64,000 bases of DNA from Roseiarcus sp963741405 (lineage in GTDB: Bacteria; Pseudomonadota; Alphaproteobacteria; Rhizobiales; Beijerinckiaceae): NCBI GenBank assembly GCA_963741405.1, contig CAVUHX010000042.1:1-64000 (forward strand), given 5' to 3'. Of the stretch, positions 42,062 to 50,563 are shown in pieces. The first letter of the stretch is position 1, and the number at the start of each line of letters is the position of its first letter. The position numbers and the translations under genes are program-made. The notes beneath the pieces were generated by a model, which had not been told where the DNA came from, ran no database searches, and was given only the letters and a program-made list of their open reading frames with translations.

Positions 42062-42123
42062 CCACGCGTCATCGGTGATCGAGGCCGCAATTTCGCGGCG
42101 CCGGTCGCCCGTCCGGATAAAGC
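42062..42123. repeat. 62-bp direct repeat, copy upstream of the methyltransferase
   Basis: Second copy of the block at 41521-41582. It encodes, on the minus strand, a fragment FIRTGDRRREIAASITDDAW of a related methyltransferase. It ends exactly where the flavin monooxygenase remnant begins. Confidence 0.93.
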
Positions 42124-42978
42124 CGACCAGCACCATTCCTCGAAGCATCCGGGTCCCCAGGCATACGCCGGAAAGAAAGCCGTCATCATCGGCTCGAACA
42201 ACTCGGCCCATGATATCGCCGCTGCGCTATGGGAGAACGACGCCGACGTGACGATGGTGCAGCGCTCGTCGACCCACATCGTGCGATCGAACACGCTGAT
42301 GGAAATCGGTCTTGCGCTCTACTCCGAAAAATCCGTTCGGAGCGGCGTCGACCATCACCGTGCGGATCTCATCTTCGCGTCGATCCCCTACCGGATCATG
42401 CACGAGTTCCAGATCCCCCTCTATGAGCAGATGAAGGAGCGCGACGCAGATTTCTACGCCGGCCTCGAAAAGGCGGGCTTCTGGCACGATTGGGGGCCGG
42501 ACGGCTCGGGCCTGTTCATGAAATATCTGCGCCGCGGCTCGGGCTATTACATCGACGTCGGCGCGAGCCAACTGGTCATCGACGGGAAGATCAAGCTCAA
42601 ACGCGGCCAGGTCGCCGAGATCACCGAGAACGGCGTCAAGCTCGACGACGGGACGGAATTGCCCGCTGACCTCATCGCCTATGCGACCGGCTACGGTTCG
42701 ATGAACGGATGAGCCGCCGATCTCATCAGCCAGGAGGTCGCCGACAAGGTCGGCAAGGTCTGGGGCCTCGGCTCCGACACGCCGAAGGACCCGGGCCCAT
42801 GGGAGGGAGAGCAGCGCAACATGTGGAAGCCGACCCAGCAGGAGGCCTTGTGGTTCCACGGTGGCAATCTGTACCAGTCGCGCCACTATTCGCAGTTCCT
42901 GGCGCTGCAACTCAAGGCGCGGATGGAGCAAATTCCGACGCCGGTCTACGGGCTGCAGGAGACGCATCACCGCAGCTG
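42124..42978 (+). pseudogene. Flavin-containing monooxygenase, C-terminal half with stop codon
   Basis: Reads GKKAVIIGSNNSAHDIAAAL, the second (NADPH) nucleotide-binding motif, then MVQRSSTHIV, LFMKYLRRGSGYYIDVG, LIAYATGYGSMNG. An in-frame TGA (42710-42712) replaces the tryptophan expected in GWAADLI. The frame continues intact: GPWEGEQRNMWKPTQQEALW, GNLYQSRHYSQFLALQLKAR, to 42978. The FAD-binding N-terminal half is missing, cut at the end of the 62-bp repeat. Two defects make it a pseudogene. Intact relatives oxidise ketones, amines or sulphides. Confidence 0.85.
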
Positions 42979-43338
42979 ACGGATGGCGTCGCCGCGCGAC
43001 TGCGACGCTCGCGCCTCTTGCGCCCGCGTTCGCGCGACGCGGCGTGAACGGGCTCGAGCCGGATGATTTCAGGTCGAACTCGAAGCCGTTCCCCGATCTT
43101 CATCCTGTTTGTCAACATCCAGGCGTAACCTGCATCCAACCGTGGGCATCGGCGATCTATCCGGCAAGCCCGCGGCGCGCCCTGTTCCGGCGCGGAGCAG
43201 GGCAGGAATTCTCCCTGTTATTTCTGCGTACGGCTGGAACCCTACAGGTTCAGGAATTTGTTTTGAACAATTGAAAATACTATCTTTTCCGCGACCGAGT
43301 TGGCCAGGAGCGCGCGATATCTTCGGGGTTTCTCCCTG
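42979..43338. other. Gene-free region with CCCTGTTA motifs
   Basis: No credible gene. It holds TTCTCCCTGTTA at 43209-43220, repeated at 43330-43341 at the hairpin described next, plus an AT-rich stretch (43245-43290). It lies between two gene fragments and looks like a recombination scar. Confidence 0.5.
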
Positions 43339-43353
43339 TTACCAGGGAGAAAC
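43328..43353. repeat. Perfect 11-bp inverted repeat
   Basis: GTTTCTCCCTG (43328-43338) pairs exactly with CAGGGAGAAAC (43343-43353) around TTAC. It overlaps the second copy of TTCTCCCTGTTA. I recall similar CCCTGTTA-rich intergenic repeats in rhizobial genomes, but this is from memory. Function unknown. Confidence 0.7.
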
Positions 43354-43404
43354 AGGCAGACCTCGCCGGATTGGGGAGCGCGTCGGCCGATCGAAAATCG
43401 ATTT

Positions 43405-43614
43405 CTGGGTCCAGTAGAACGCGTAGCTCGAGCCGACCAGCGTTCCGAGCACCAGCGCGAGCAGCAGCGAAACCAGACCGACGATCGCTCCGATCATGTC
43501 GCGCGAGCGCTCGACGGAGTGCGGCTCCGGCAGGGGCTTCTGCAGGAACAGACCCGCCACGCCGGAAGCGAAGGCCAGCGCCGCCACGCCGACGCCAACC
43601 AGCACTGTCGTCAT
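43405..43614 (-). pseudogene. N-terminal fragment of a DUF4239 membrane protein
   Basis: From ATG at 43614: TTVLVGVGVAALAFASGVAG, the PLPEPHSVERSRDMIGAIVG stretch, LLLALVLGTLVGSSYAFYWTQKS. This is the start of bestrophin-like DUF4239 proteins of about 250 residues. After QKS at about 43405 the likeness ends and the frame runs into the repeat region. Only two membrane helices remain. Confidence 0.7.
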
Positions 43615-43782
43615 CGACGTTACCCCTCTTTGTTCGTATCGTCCGGGCGCCTGCAGGCTGCGGGCCTCGTCGGGGGGGCCGCTCGACGGTGCGCCCTCCG
43701 TCTCGCCGCCACGTGCGTCAGTGCGATGGAATTTGTGGCGCGGCTCGTACGCAAGAGCCGCGCCTACGCGCTTTGCGGCCGG

Positions 43783-44444
43783 CTATTTGCCCATCATCGA
43801 CTTGGCGTTGTCCGGCGTGATCGCGGTGGTCGCGACCGTGACCGTCGTTGGCACGCTCTCGGCGCAATCGAGCAGGATCGACTTCGCCATGTCGATCGCC
43901 TGGGGCGCGCCGGTCGGGTAGGTAAACGTCGCGGCCCATTCGCCCTCGGCGACGGCGCGGATGCCGCCGGACGGACCGGGCAGGCCGTCGGTCCCGAGGA
44001 TCTTGATATCGCCGTCCTTCTTACCGGCGCCCTTGGCGGCGAGGCGCGCGCCGGCCGCCATCATGTCATTGCTGGCGTAGACCGCCTGAATGTTCGGGTG
44101 GGCCTGCAGCATCGCGGCGAAGGCGGTCTGGGCCTTGTCCGGTAGCCAGTCGGCCGCTTGTTCGGCGACGACCTGGATCTTCGCATTGTCCTTCACCCCG
44201 GCCTTGAAGCCGTTGAGCCGCTCGACCGCCGGAGTCGAACTCGGCAGGCCCTCGAGCACCGCAACCTCTCCGCCATTGGGCAGGAGCTTGTCAGCGACGT
44301 ACTTGCCCGCTTCCTCGGCGATCTTGAAATTGTCGCCGCCGATGAACGCCGTGTAGTCCTTGCCCGGGTCGCCGATCGTCTTCCGGTCGAGCTCGATCAC
44401 GGGAATGCCCGCCTTCATCGCGCGGGCGAAGCACTCGCCGCCTT
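43783..44444 (-). pseudogene. C-terminal part of an RbsB-like sugar-binding protein
   Basis: Reads KAGIPVIELDRKTIGDPGKD, AFIGGDNFKIAEEAGKYVAD, AVLEGLPSSTPAVERLNGFK, YASNDMMAAGARLAAKGAG, ILGTDGLPGPSGGIRAVAEG, ending NAKSMMGK. These are the second half of the hinge and both ligand-binding lobes of periplasmic binding protein family 4 (ribose-type). The signal peptide and the first 100 or so residues are gone. The upstream frame runs into the 3' end of the ABC ATPase gene. It is the remnant of a CUT2 transporter whose other remnant is at 49087-49362. Confidence 0.82.
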
Positions 44445-45533
44445 CTCGATGTTCGCGCCGGTCACGGGATCGAAGAAATACACGGCGCTCATGTCGAACT
44501 CGAAAGGACGTCGTTCGCCCTCCTTTGGCAAATCGTCCGGCTTGACTCGTGTCACGGCGTGATGGGCGCCCGCGACAATGTCGAGGAGAACTTCATGGCC
44601 GAGATTTTGCGCGACATCGATCATGAAGTCGATCGCGGCTGTCGGCGATGTTTGTCCGCGCGGCGTCACTCGAATGTGTTCCGGTCGCGCGCCGAGGATA
44701 ATTTCGGCGTTCTGATACCGCGCCAACATCGCTCGACGATATTCGGGCACGGGCAGCTTGATCCCGGCGACCGGATCGACGAGACAACCATCGGAATAGT
44801 GAAGTTGAAGGAAATTCGTCGCTGGCGAACCTATGAAGCCGGCAACGAAGCGATTGGCCGGACTGTTGTAGACTTCAAGAGGCGGCGCGGCTTGCTGTAT
44901 GGCGCCCTCGTTCATTACGACGATTTGCGTGCCCATCGTCATCGCTTCCGCTTGGTCGTGAGTGACGTAAACGGTGGTTATGCCGAGTTCATGGTGCATC
45001 TTGGCAAGGAAACTGCGCGCCTCGACTCGCAATTTGGCGTCGAGGTTGGAAAGCGGTTCGTCCATCAAGAACACCCCGGGCTGGCGCACCAAAGCGCGAG
45101 CCAGCGCTACGCGCTGACGCTGGCCGCCCGACAGGGCCTTGGGCAGGCGGTCAAGAAAGCTCTCAATCTTCAGCCGTTCGGCGACGCGCTTGACTTGTTC
45201 GCGCATGTCGGCCTTCGGGACTTTGCGAATTTTCAGGCCAAAGGCGATATTGTCGAAAACGTTCAAATGGGGAAATAGCGCATAGGACTGGAACACCATG
45301 GCAATGTCCCGACTCTTGGGCGCTAGGTCGGTAACGTCGCGCCCGCCAATGAAGATCCGCCCGCTCGAAACCGACTCGAGGCCCGCAACCATCTGTAGCG
45401 ACGTGGTTTTGCCACAGCCCGAGGGGCCGACCAGCACCGCGAATTCGCCATCCGCGATTTTAAGATTGAGCCCCGAGATCACTTTGATCGGGCCATACCG
45501 CTTTTCCACGTCGACAAAGGCTACTTCCGACAT
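44415..45533 (-). CDS. Sugar ABC transporter ATP-binding protein (CUT1)
   Basis: Energises a carbohydrate importer at the inner face of the membrane. 372 residues: Walker A GPSGCGKTTS, signature LSGGQRQRVALARAL, Walker B FLMDEPLSNLD, switch histidine in YVTHDQAEAMTMG, then the C-terminal regulatory TOBE/OB domain (ILGARPEHIRVT), as in MalK/UgpC. The last residues (EKAASASPAR) come from sequence shared with the RbsB-like remnant, so the natural end may have been replaced. It is last in a four-gene operon after both permeases, which run in the same direction. Confidence 0.92.
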   Translation of the reverse strand: MSEVAFVDVEKRYGPIKVISGLNLKIADGEFAVLVGPSGCGKTTSLQMVAGLESVSSGRIFIGGRDVTDLAPKSRDIAMVFQSYALFPHLNVFDNIAFGLKIRKVPKADMREQVKRVAERLKIESFLDRLPKALSGGQRQRVALARALVRQPGVFLMDEPLSNLDAKLRVEARSFLAKMHHELGITTVYVTHDQAEAMTMGTQIVVMNEGAIQQAAPPLEVYNSPANRFVAGFIGSPATNFLQLHYSDGCLVDPVAGIKLPVPEYRRAMLARYQNAEIILGARPEHIRVTPRGQTSPTAAIDFMIDVAQNLGHEVLLDIVAGAHHAVTRVKPDDLPKEGERRPFEFDMSAVYFFDPVTGANIEKAASASPAR

Positions 45534-45597
45534 GATCCCCTGCTTTCACCTTTGCCCATCGCGCCCGAATACGCCGAGGCTGCGACAAGATATTTCG

Positions 45598-46467
45598 TCA
45601 TCCCTTTACCGCCCCGACGAAATTCCCGCCTGACAATTGGCGATAGGTCAGGATGAAGAGAATAATGATCGGGATTTGTGAAATGACGAGGCCCGCGGCC
45701 GGAAGATTGAACACCGCCATATAGCGATCGGAGTTCAGCTTCAGCATGCCGACAGTGACCGGAAAGTTTGCCTCGTGGTTGAGGAAAACGAGGGCGAACA
45801 CGAACTCCTTCCAGATCGCGATGAAATTTAGGGTATAGCCTACCAGGATCCCCGGCAGAGAAAGCGGCAGCATGACCTTCCAGAATATCTGAAAATCGCT
45901 AGCGCCTTCGAGGTAAGCGGCCTTTTCGATTTCACGCGGTATCGCGGTCATGAAGCCGCGCAAGATCAGTACCTGCGCCGGCATGCCGTAGGCGCCGTGC
46001 ACGATGATCAACCCGATCTTGGTGTCGAGCAGGTTGAGTGCGCGCAGCGTGTCATAGAGCGGTATCAGCACGGTTTGCTGCGGCAGCATCAGGCCCGTCA
46101 ACAACAGGCCGAAGATGATCTTCTTGCCCGGAACCTGCATGCGGCTGAGGCCGAACGCGGGCACAAGCGCCAGCAGAACCGCCAGCGCCGATCCCAACGT
46201 CGCGTAGAGCAGACTATTGGCCAGCAGCGTGCCGAATTGCATGCTCGCCCAGACTGAGAAATAGGGTGCAAGAGTTGGCGACGTCGGCAGCGCGAACGGG
46301 CCGGCGAGAAACGCCTCATTCGATTTGATCGAGGTCATCACGATGAGAATGATCGGGCCGAGCCAAACCGCGGCCAGCGCCAACATAATAATTGTCGCGG
46401 TGACCTTCGGGGCGGCGCGCAGCGCGAACGCCAGCGCATTAGGCGGAGCAGCGCTGTAATCAGACAT
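45598..46467 (-). CDS. Sugar ABC transporter permease (MalG-type)
   Basis: One of two membrane subunits of the CUT1 importer. 289 residues, six helices, and the cytoplasmic loop that docks on the ATPase: EIEKAAYLEGASDFQIFWKV (EAA motif). It ends SGGNFVGAVKG, a typical MalG-like tail. It overlaps the upstream permease gene by 8 bases, so the two are translated together. Confidence 0.93.
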   Translation of the reverse strand: MSDYSAAPPNALAFALRAAPKVTATIIMLALAAVWLGPIILIVMTSIKSNEAFLAGPFALPTSPTLAPYFSVWASMQFGTLLANSLLYATLGSALAVLLALVPAFGLSRMQVPGKKIIFGLLLTGLMLPQQTVLIPLYDTLRALNLLDTKIGLIIVHGAYGMPAQVLILRGFMTAIPREIEKAAYLEGASDFQIFWKVMLPLSLPGILVGYTLNFIAIWKEFVFALVFLNHEANFPVTVGMLKLNSDRYMAVFNLPAAGLVISQIPIIILFILTYRQLSGGNFVGAVKG

Positions 46468-47413
46468 CGAACGCGCCTTTCAGCAATCGCGAAAGCACCA
46501 ACGTCGCCATCGCGATCGAAACAACGAGAATGGCCACGCTGAGCGTGGCGCCATAGCCAAACCGCGAATTCCAGAAGGTTTCGAGGTAAACGAGGTAACC
46601 GAGCACATTGGTCGTGCCGAACGGCGCGCCCCGCGTCATCACGGCGACGAGATCGAAAGCCTTGAGCGATTCGAAAATGGTCAGCATCACGACGACCGCG
46701 GTCACCGGCCGCAATTGCGGCAGCGCGACCGACCACATCATCCTCAAATGGCCCGCCCCCTCGATGCGCGCGGCGTCCATTGTCTCCTTGGGCACATCGG
46801 CGAGGCCGGCGAAATAGAACACCATCGGCAGGCCGGTGAAGGCCCACCCGGAGACGACCGCCAGCGTATAGAGCGCGATGTGATAGTCGCCGAACCATTC
46901 GCGCACCAGAAAGCCGAGGCCGACCGCCCGCAGCACGTCGTCGAAGGCGCCGAACAGCGGATTCAGAATCAGCAGAAACATCAGGCCGACGGCAATTAGC
47001 GACATCGTGACGGGGAAGAACACGACCGTACGAAGGAACGCTGCCGCGTAGACGAGCCTCGCGTGCATGACATAGGCGATCAAGAAACCCAGCGTCACCG
47101 GAAACAAAAGCGTAACGGCGAGCCACTTGAAATTATTAACCAGGGCAACATAAAAATATTTGTCGTGAAAGAGATAAACGTAATTGGCGAGGCCGACAAA
47201 CTGCTTGGTCGGGGTCATTCCGTTCCAATCGAAGAAGCTCAAATATATCGTATATACGATGGGGTAACCGACAAAGGTACAGAAGACAAGTATCGGCAAG
47301 GCGACGCCAAATAGCGCGACGAACGTATGTTGACGGGCAAAGCCCACGAAGGATTGGACGGACTCTTCATTCAGAATTGGGGTCATCGTCTTCCCTCGCG
47401 GAAAATCGGGCAC
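46460..47413 (-). CDS. Sugar ABC transporter permease (MalF/UgpA-type)
   Basis: Second membrane subunit of the CUT1 importer, 317 residues. It has an N-terminal helix, then the core, with the EAA loop ETMDAARIEGAGHLRMMWSV. FFDWNGMTPTKQFVGLANYV is a common early periplasmic segment. It lies 136 bases after the binding-protein gene; the gap may hold an mRNA structure that lowers permease relative to binding protein, but I see no clear hairpin. Confidence 0.93.
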   Translation of the reverse strand: MPDFPRGKTMTPILNEESVQSFVGFARQHTFVALFGVALPILVFCTFVGYPIVYTIYLSFFDWNGMTPTKQFVGLANYVYLFHDKYFYVALVNNFKWLAVTLLFPVTLGFLIAYVMHARLVYAAAFLRTVVFFPVTMSLIAVGLMFLLILNPLFGAFDDVLRAVGLGFLVREWFGDYHIALYTLAVVSGWAFTGLPMVFYFAGLADVPKETMDAARIEGAGHLRMMWSVALPQLRPVTAVVVMLTIFESLKAFDLVAVMTRGAPFGTTNVLGYLVYLETFWNSRFGYGATLSVAILVVSIAMATLVLSRLLKGAFDV

Positions 47414-47549
47414 AAACTGGCCCGCGCCACGACGCCGTCAAAGGCGCGATCAAAAACGCGCGCCCGATTTGCGTCAAGTCAGTGACGAACCGCAGGCGCG
47501 CCACAGCTGCGTGACGCGCCCGCTTGGGCTGTTGCCGTAGGACTATCGG

Positions 47550-48854
47550 CTAGATCTTGCCGCGAACACGAATAGCCTCGTTCTCCGTGAGGGTCATCGC
47601 GTCCTCGGGGGACAGCGCGCCGGCGAGAACGCCCTGGACGCCATCGAGGAACTTGTCCGAAATGGCGGGCGGCGTCGCATGATCGACGTGCATGAACGTG
47701 AATGAACCGGCGTCCGCCATAGCTTTGGCAAGGCGCTGCTCCATCTCCGGAAGCGCCGACAGGTCCGCCGAGGCATTGGAGGGATAGGGCTTGTCGATTT
47801 CCAGTTTCTTTGAGCCCGCCTCCGGCGAGACCATCCAATTGACGAACTCGGCCGCCGCGTCCTTATTCTTGCTCGCGGAATGGATCATGATGGTGTCTTC
47901 GGCAAAGACAGACATGGTTGGTTTTTTGCCCCCGATCGCCGGCATCGCAAACCAGTCCGTTGGCACGCCGCAACATTGTTTCAGTTCACCTTTGAAGCTG
48001 CCGAGGATGAACGAACCCTGATACCAGTGCAGCACCTTGCCTTGCGCCCAGGGAACTTGCGCCGGGGCGAAGTCGATCGAGTTGAAGTTGGGCTCGAACA
48101 TGCCGTCGTCGGCGAGCTTTTTCATCATGGCGGTGACGTCGACGGCGCGCGGGTCGGTCCAGGGAATCTTGTTGCCAATTAGGCCATCATAGGTATCGAG
48201 CCCATGCTTGTTGACCAGTATCGCCGACCACATGAATTGCGCTGGCCATTTCTTTTGATTGGAGAGCATGAAAGGCGCGATGCCCGCCGCCTTGGCCTTG
48301 GCCGCATTGGCCATCAAGTCATCCCAGGTTTTGGGTACGGAAAGGCCGAGTTTTTCGTAGAGGTCCTTGCGATACCAGACCACGGACGCGCACATTTCGG
48401 TCGGCACGAAATATTGCTTGCCGCCGAACGTGGCCAACGACACGCTCGCCGGATTGAGCGACTTGTCCCACCCGTATTTCTTGAAATAGTCGGAAACATC
48501 GGAGGCGAAGCCGCCTTTGATGATTTCTCCGGCCCGGCCGCCTTCCCATGAATAAAAGATGTCCGGCGGAGTGCTCGAGCTTATTTCGATCGTCTGCTTG
48601 GTCTTATAGGTCTCGCCGTCGACGCTGGCGCCGGTCACATGCACCCGATCGCCATTCTTCTTGTTCCACTCGTCGATCAGCCAGTTGGCGTAAATCTCTG
48701 ACGATGGCCATGGCGCGCGATAGAAATATCTTAGCTCCACCGGCGCCGCTTTAGCTGCGCGAATTCCCGTGATGGATGTTGCGGCGACGGCGCCGATGCC
48801 GACGGATCCTTGAATGAAACGGCGGCGTGACAAACTATTGGCGCGAACAGTCAT
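47550..48854 (-). CDS. Sugar ABC transporter substrate-binding protein (family 1)
   Basis: Periplasmic receptor of the CUT1 importer. 434 residues with a twin-arginine signal (LSRRRFIQGSVGIGAVAATS). The body is an extracellular solute-binding protein family 1 fold: PPDIFYSWEGGRAGEIIKGG, KTWDDLMANAAKAKAAGI, DGMFEPNFNSIDF, EFVNWMVSPEAGSKKLE. The start follows AGGAGGAAGC. First gene of the operon. The ligand is not predictable; a mono- or oligosaccharide is likely. Confidence 0.92.
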   Translation of the reverse strand: MTVRANSLSRRRFIQGSVGIGAVAATSITGIRAAKAAPVELRYFYRAPWPSSEIYANWLIDEWNKKNGDRVHVTGASVDGETYKTKQTIEISSSTPPDIFYSWEGGRAGEIIKGGFASDVSDYFKKYGWDKSLNPASVSLATFGGKQYFVPTEMCASVVWYRKDLYEKLGLSVPKTWDDLMANAAKAKAAGIAPFMLSNQKKWPAQFMWSAILVNKHGLDTYDGLIGNKIPWTDPRAVDVTAMMKKLADDGMFEPNFNSIDFAPAQVPWAQGKVLHWYQGSFILGSFKGELKQCCGVPTDWFAMPAIGGKKPTMSVFAEDTIMIHSASKNKDAAAEFVNWMVSPEAGSKKLEIDKPYPSNASADLSALPEMEQRLAKAMADAGSFTFMHVDHATPPAISDKFLDGVQGVLAGALSPEDAMTLTENEAIRVRGKI

Positions 48855-49086
48855 TGAGCTTCCTCCTGGTTGTGTTTCCCGCCCATGGAGCGCTCTGCTC
48901 CACAGACATTGTCCGCCTTTGGTTCAGTCCGCGAGTTTGTTTTCTGCGGCCATAGACTCGAAGCGGAACAATTACCATCACAGTCAAAGTGATTGCGCTA
49001 TTATTCCTGAGATGTGAGCGGTCGCTTGTGGAGGGACGATAACTAGGGATTGAGGCGGAAGGGGGAATGGCCCGTCGAGTTTGTTG

Positions 49087-49362
49087 GACGATGGTGGCGA
49101 CGCCTGCAGCTTGCGTGGCGCGCAGTCCGGCAAAGTGGACCTGCGCGCCGTCGATCCGCTCTTCGCCGTCGTCGGGCTCGGTCACGCCGGAAAGGATGTT
49201 CATCAGCGTCGACCTGCCGGCGCCGTTTTCACCGAGCAGCGCATGAATCTCGCCCGGTTCTAGGTCGTAGTCCACACCCTGGAGCGCCTGGACGCCGACG
49301 AATTGCTTGACGACCCCGCACATCGCGAGCAGCGTGGAAGCACTTCGAACCGGCGCATTCAT
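49087..49362 (-). pseudogene. N-terminal fragment of an RbsA-like ABC ATPase
   Basis: ATG at 49362 overlaps the lacI stop as ATGA, so it was translated with lacI. The product reads LLAMCGVVKQFVGVQALQGV, GEIHALLGENGAGRSTLMNI (Walker A with Arg in place of the essential Lys), VTEPDDGEERIDGAQVHFAG, GVATIVQQ, then loses similarity near 49087. Intact relatives have about 500 residues with two ATPase domains and serve CUT2 (ribose-type) importers. The rest of the gene, and any rbsC, have been replaced by the CUT1 operon. Confidence 0.85.
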
Positions 49363-50360
49363 TGAGGCCTCGCACAGGAGTCCCGCACGATCAGCCTGGT
49401 GTCGAGGCACAGTGTTCGCCGCGCGCCGTCCGGCGCGGCGATCCGCTCCATCAGCAGGATCGCGGCCTGCTTGCCTATGTCCTCGCAGGGTTGCGCGACC
49501 AAAGTCAGGCGCGGCTCGAAGCAATCGGCCCATTCAAAATCGTCGAAGCCGACGATTGATATGTGCTCGGGAACCCGCAATCCGCGTGCACGGATGGCAC
49601 GCATCGCCCCAATCGTCGCCATGTTGTTGCCCGCGACGATTGCTGTTGGCGGGTCAGCGAGAGACAGCAGCATGTGGGTCGCCCCCATCGCCGAATTCGT
49701 CGACGCATTGCCAGTCACGAGAAATCGCTCGTCGAATGGCAGGCCCAAGCGCCGCAGGCTGTCGCGGTATCCGCCGACGCGCTCCACGGTCGTCAGGAAA
49801 TCCGGATGTCCGCCAACATAGCCGATGCGACGATGTCCGAGTCCGGCCACGTATTCGACCAGCTCCTGCATCGCTTCGCGATTGTTGACGCCGACCTGAT
49901 CGAACTCGGGGTCCGGATTGCGGTCAACAAGTACGCAAGGCAATCGGGCGTCGCGCAAATAGGAGAGCGCGCGACGCTGCGGATCAGGGCTCGGCGCCAG
50001 GATGACGCCGTCCACTCGACGCTGGTGAAGGGCGGTGACGACCTCCAGCTCGCGACCCGGGTCGTCCTGGGTGTCCGAGAGGAAGACCATCATGCCGAGA
50101 CGGGCGCATTCCGCCTCGATCGCGCAAATGACGTCGATGAAATAAGCGTTGGCGATCGCCGAAATGGCGATACCGACCGAGCGCGACGAGGCTATCTTGA
50201 GGGAGCGGGCCAGTACGTTCGGCCGATAGCCGACCGCGTCGATGACGGCCTGCACAGCCTTTGCCGTCGCCGGCGCTACCCTCCGCGTCCCGTTCACGAC
50301 ATGCGAAACCGTCGAAACGGAAACTCCCGCCTCCCGGGCCACGTCGGCAATGGTCGCCAC
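49359..50360 (-). CDS. LacI-family transcriptional regulator
   Basis: Sugar-responsive repressor, 333 residues. The N-terminal helix-turn-helix (MATIADVAREAGVSVSTVSH, then VVNGTRRVAPATAKAV) is followed by the hinge helix and a periplasmic-binding-protein-like effector domain (VGIAISAIANAYFIDVICAI, VDGVILAPSPD, IVGFDDFEWADCFEPRLTLV). It overlaps the rbsA-like fragment by 4 bases and has a strong palindromic operator about 75 bases upstream, so it probably represses its own transcript. Whether it now controls the CUT1 operon downstream is plausible but unproven. Confidence 0.93.
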   Translation of the reverse strand: MATIADVAREAGVSVSTVSHVVNGTRRVAPATAKAVQAVIDAVGYRPNVLARSLKIASSRSVGIAISAIANAYFIDVICAIEAECARLGMMVFLSDTQDDPGRELEVVTALHQRRVDGVILAPSPDPQRRALSYLRDARLPCVLVDRNPDPEFDQVGVNNREAMQELVEYVAGLGHRRIGYVGGHPDFLTTVERVGGYRDSLRRLGLPFDERFLVTGNASTNSAMGATHMLLSLADPPTAIVAGNNMATIGAMRAIRARGLRVPEHISIVGFDDFEWADCFEPRLTLVAQPCEDIGKQAAILLMERIAAPDGARRTLCLDTRLIVRDSCARPQ

Positions 50361-50433
50361 GCCGCCTCCCGATCTCGTTCGCTAGGGTCCTGCGAGAGCC
50401 CCAAGCCTGGCCACTGCGAGTCAGACTAGCATA

Positions 50434-50459
50434 TCGAAACGTTTGCGCAATCGTTTCGA
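50434..50459. promoter_or_regulatory. LacI-type operator
   Basis: A 26-bp palindrome with 24 of 26 positions symmetric: left half TCGAAACGTTTGC, right half GCAATCGTTTCGA. The AAACG/CGTTT arms and central GC are typical of LacI-family sites. It lies about 75 bases upstream of the lacI start, consistent with autoregulation. Confidence 0.75.
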
Positions 50460-50563
50460 CGAGCCTTCATGCACACACGTTCAGGGGAACCGCAACGTCC
50501 ATTTCCGGGCGAGGCTACGCAAGCCTCCGCATGGACCCGCGACTGTCGTCTGCGCTCTGGTCG

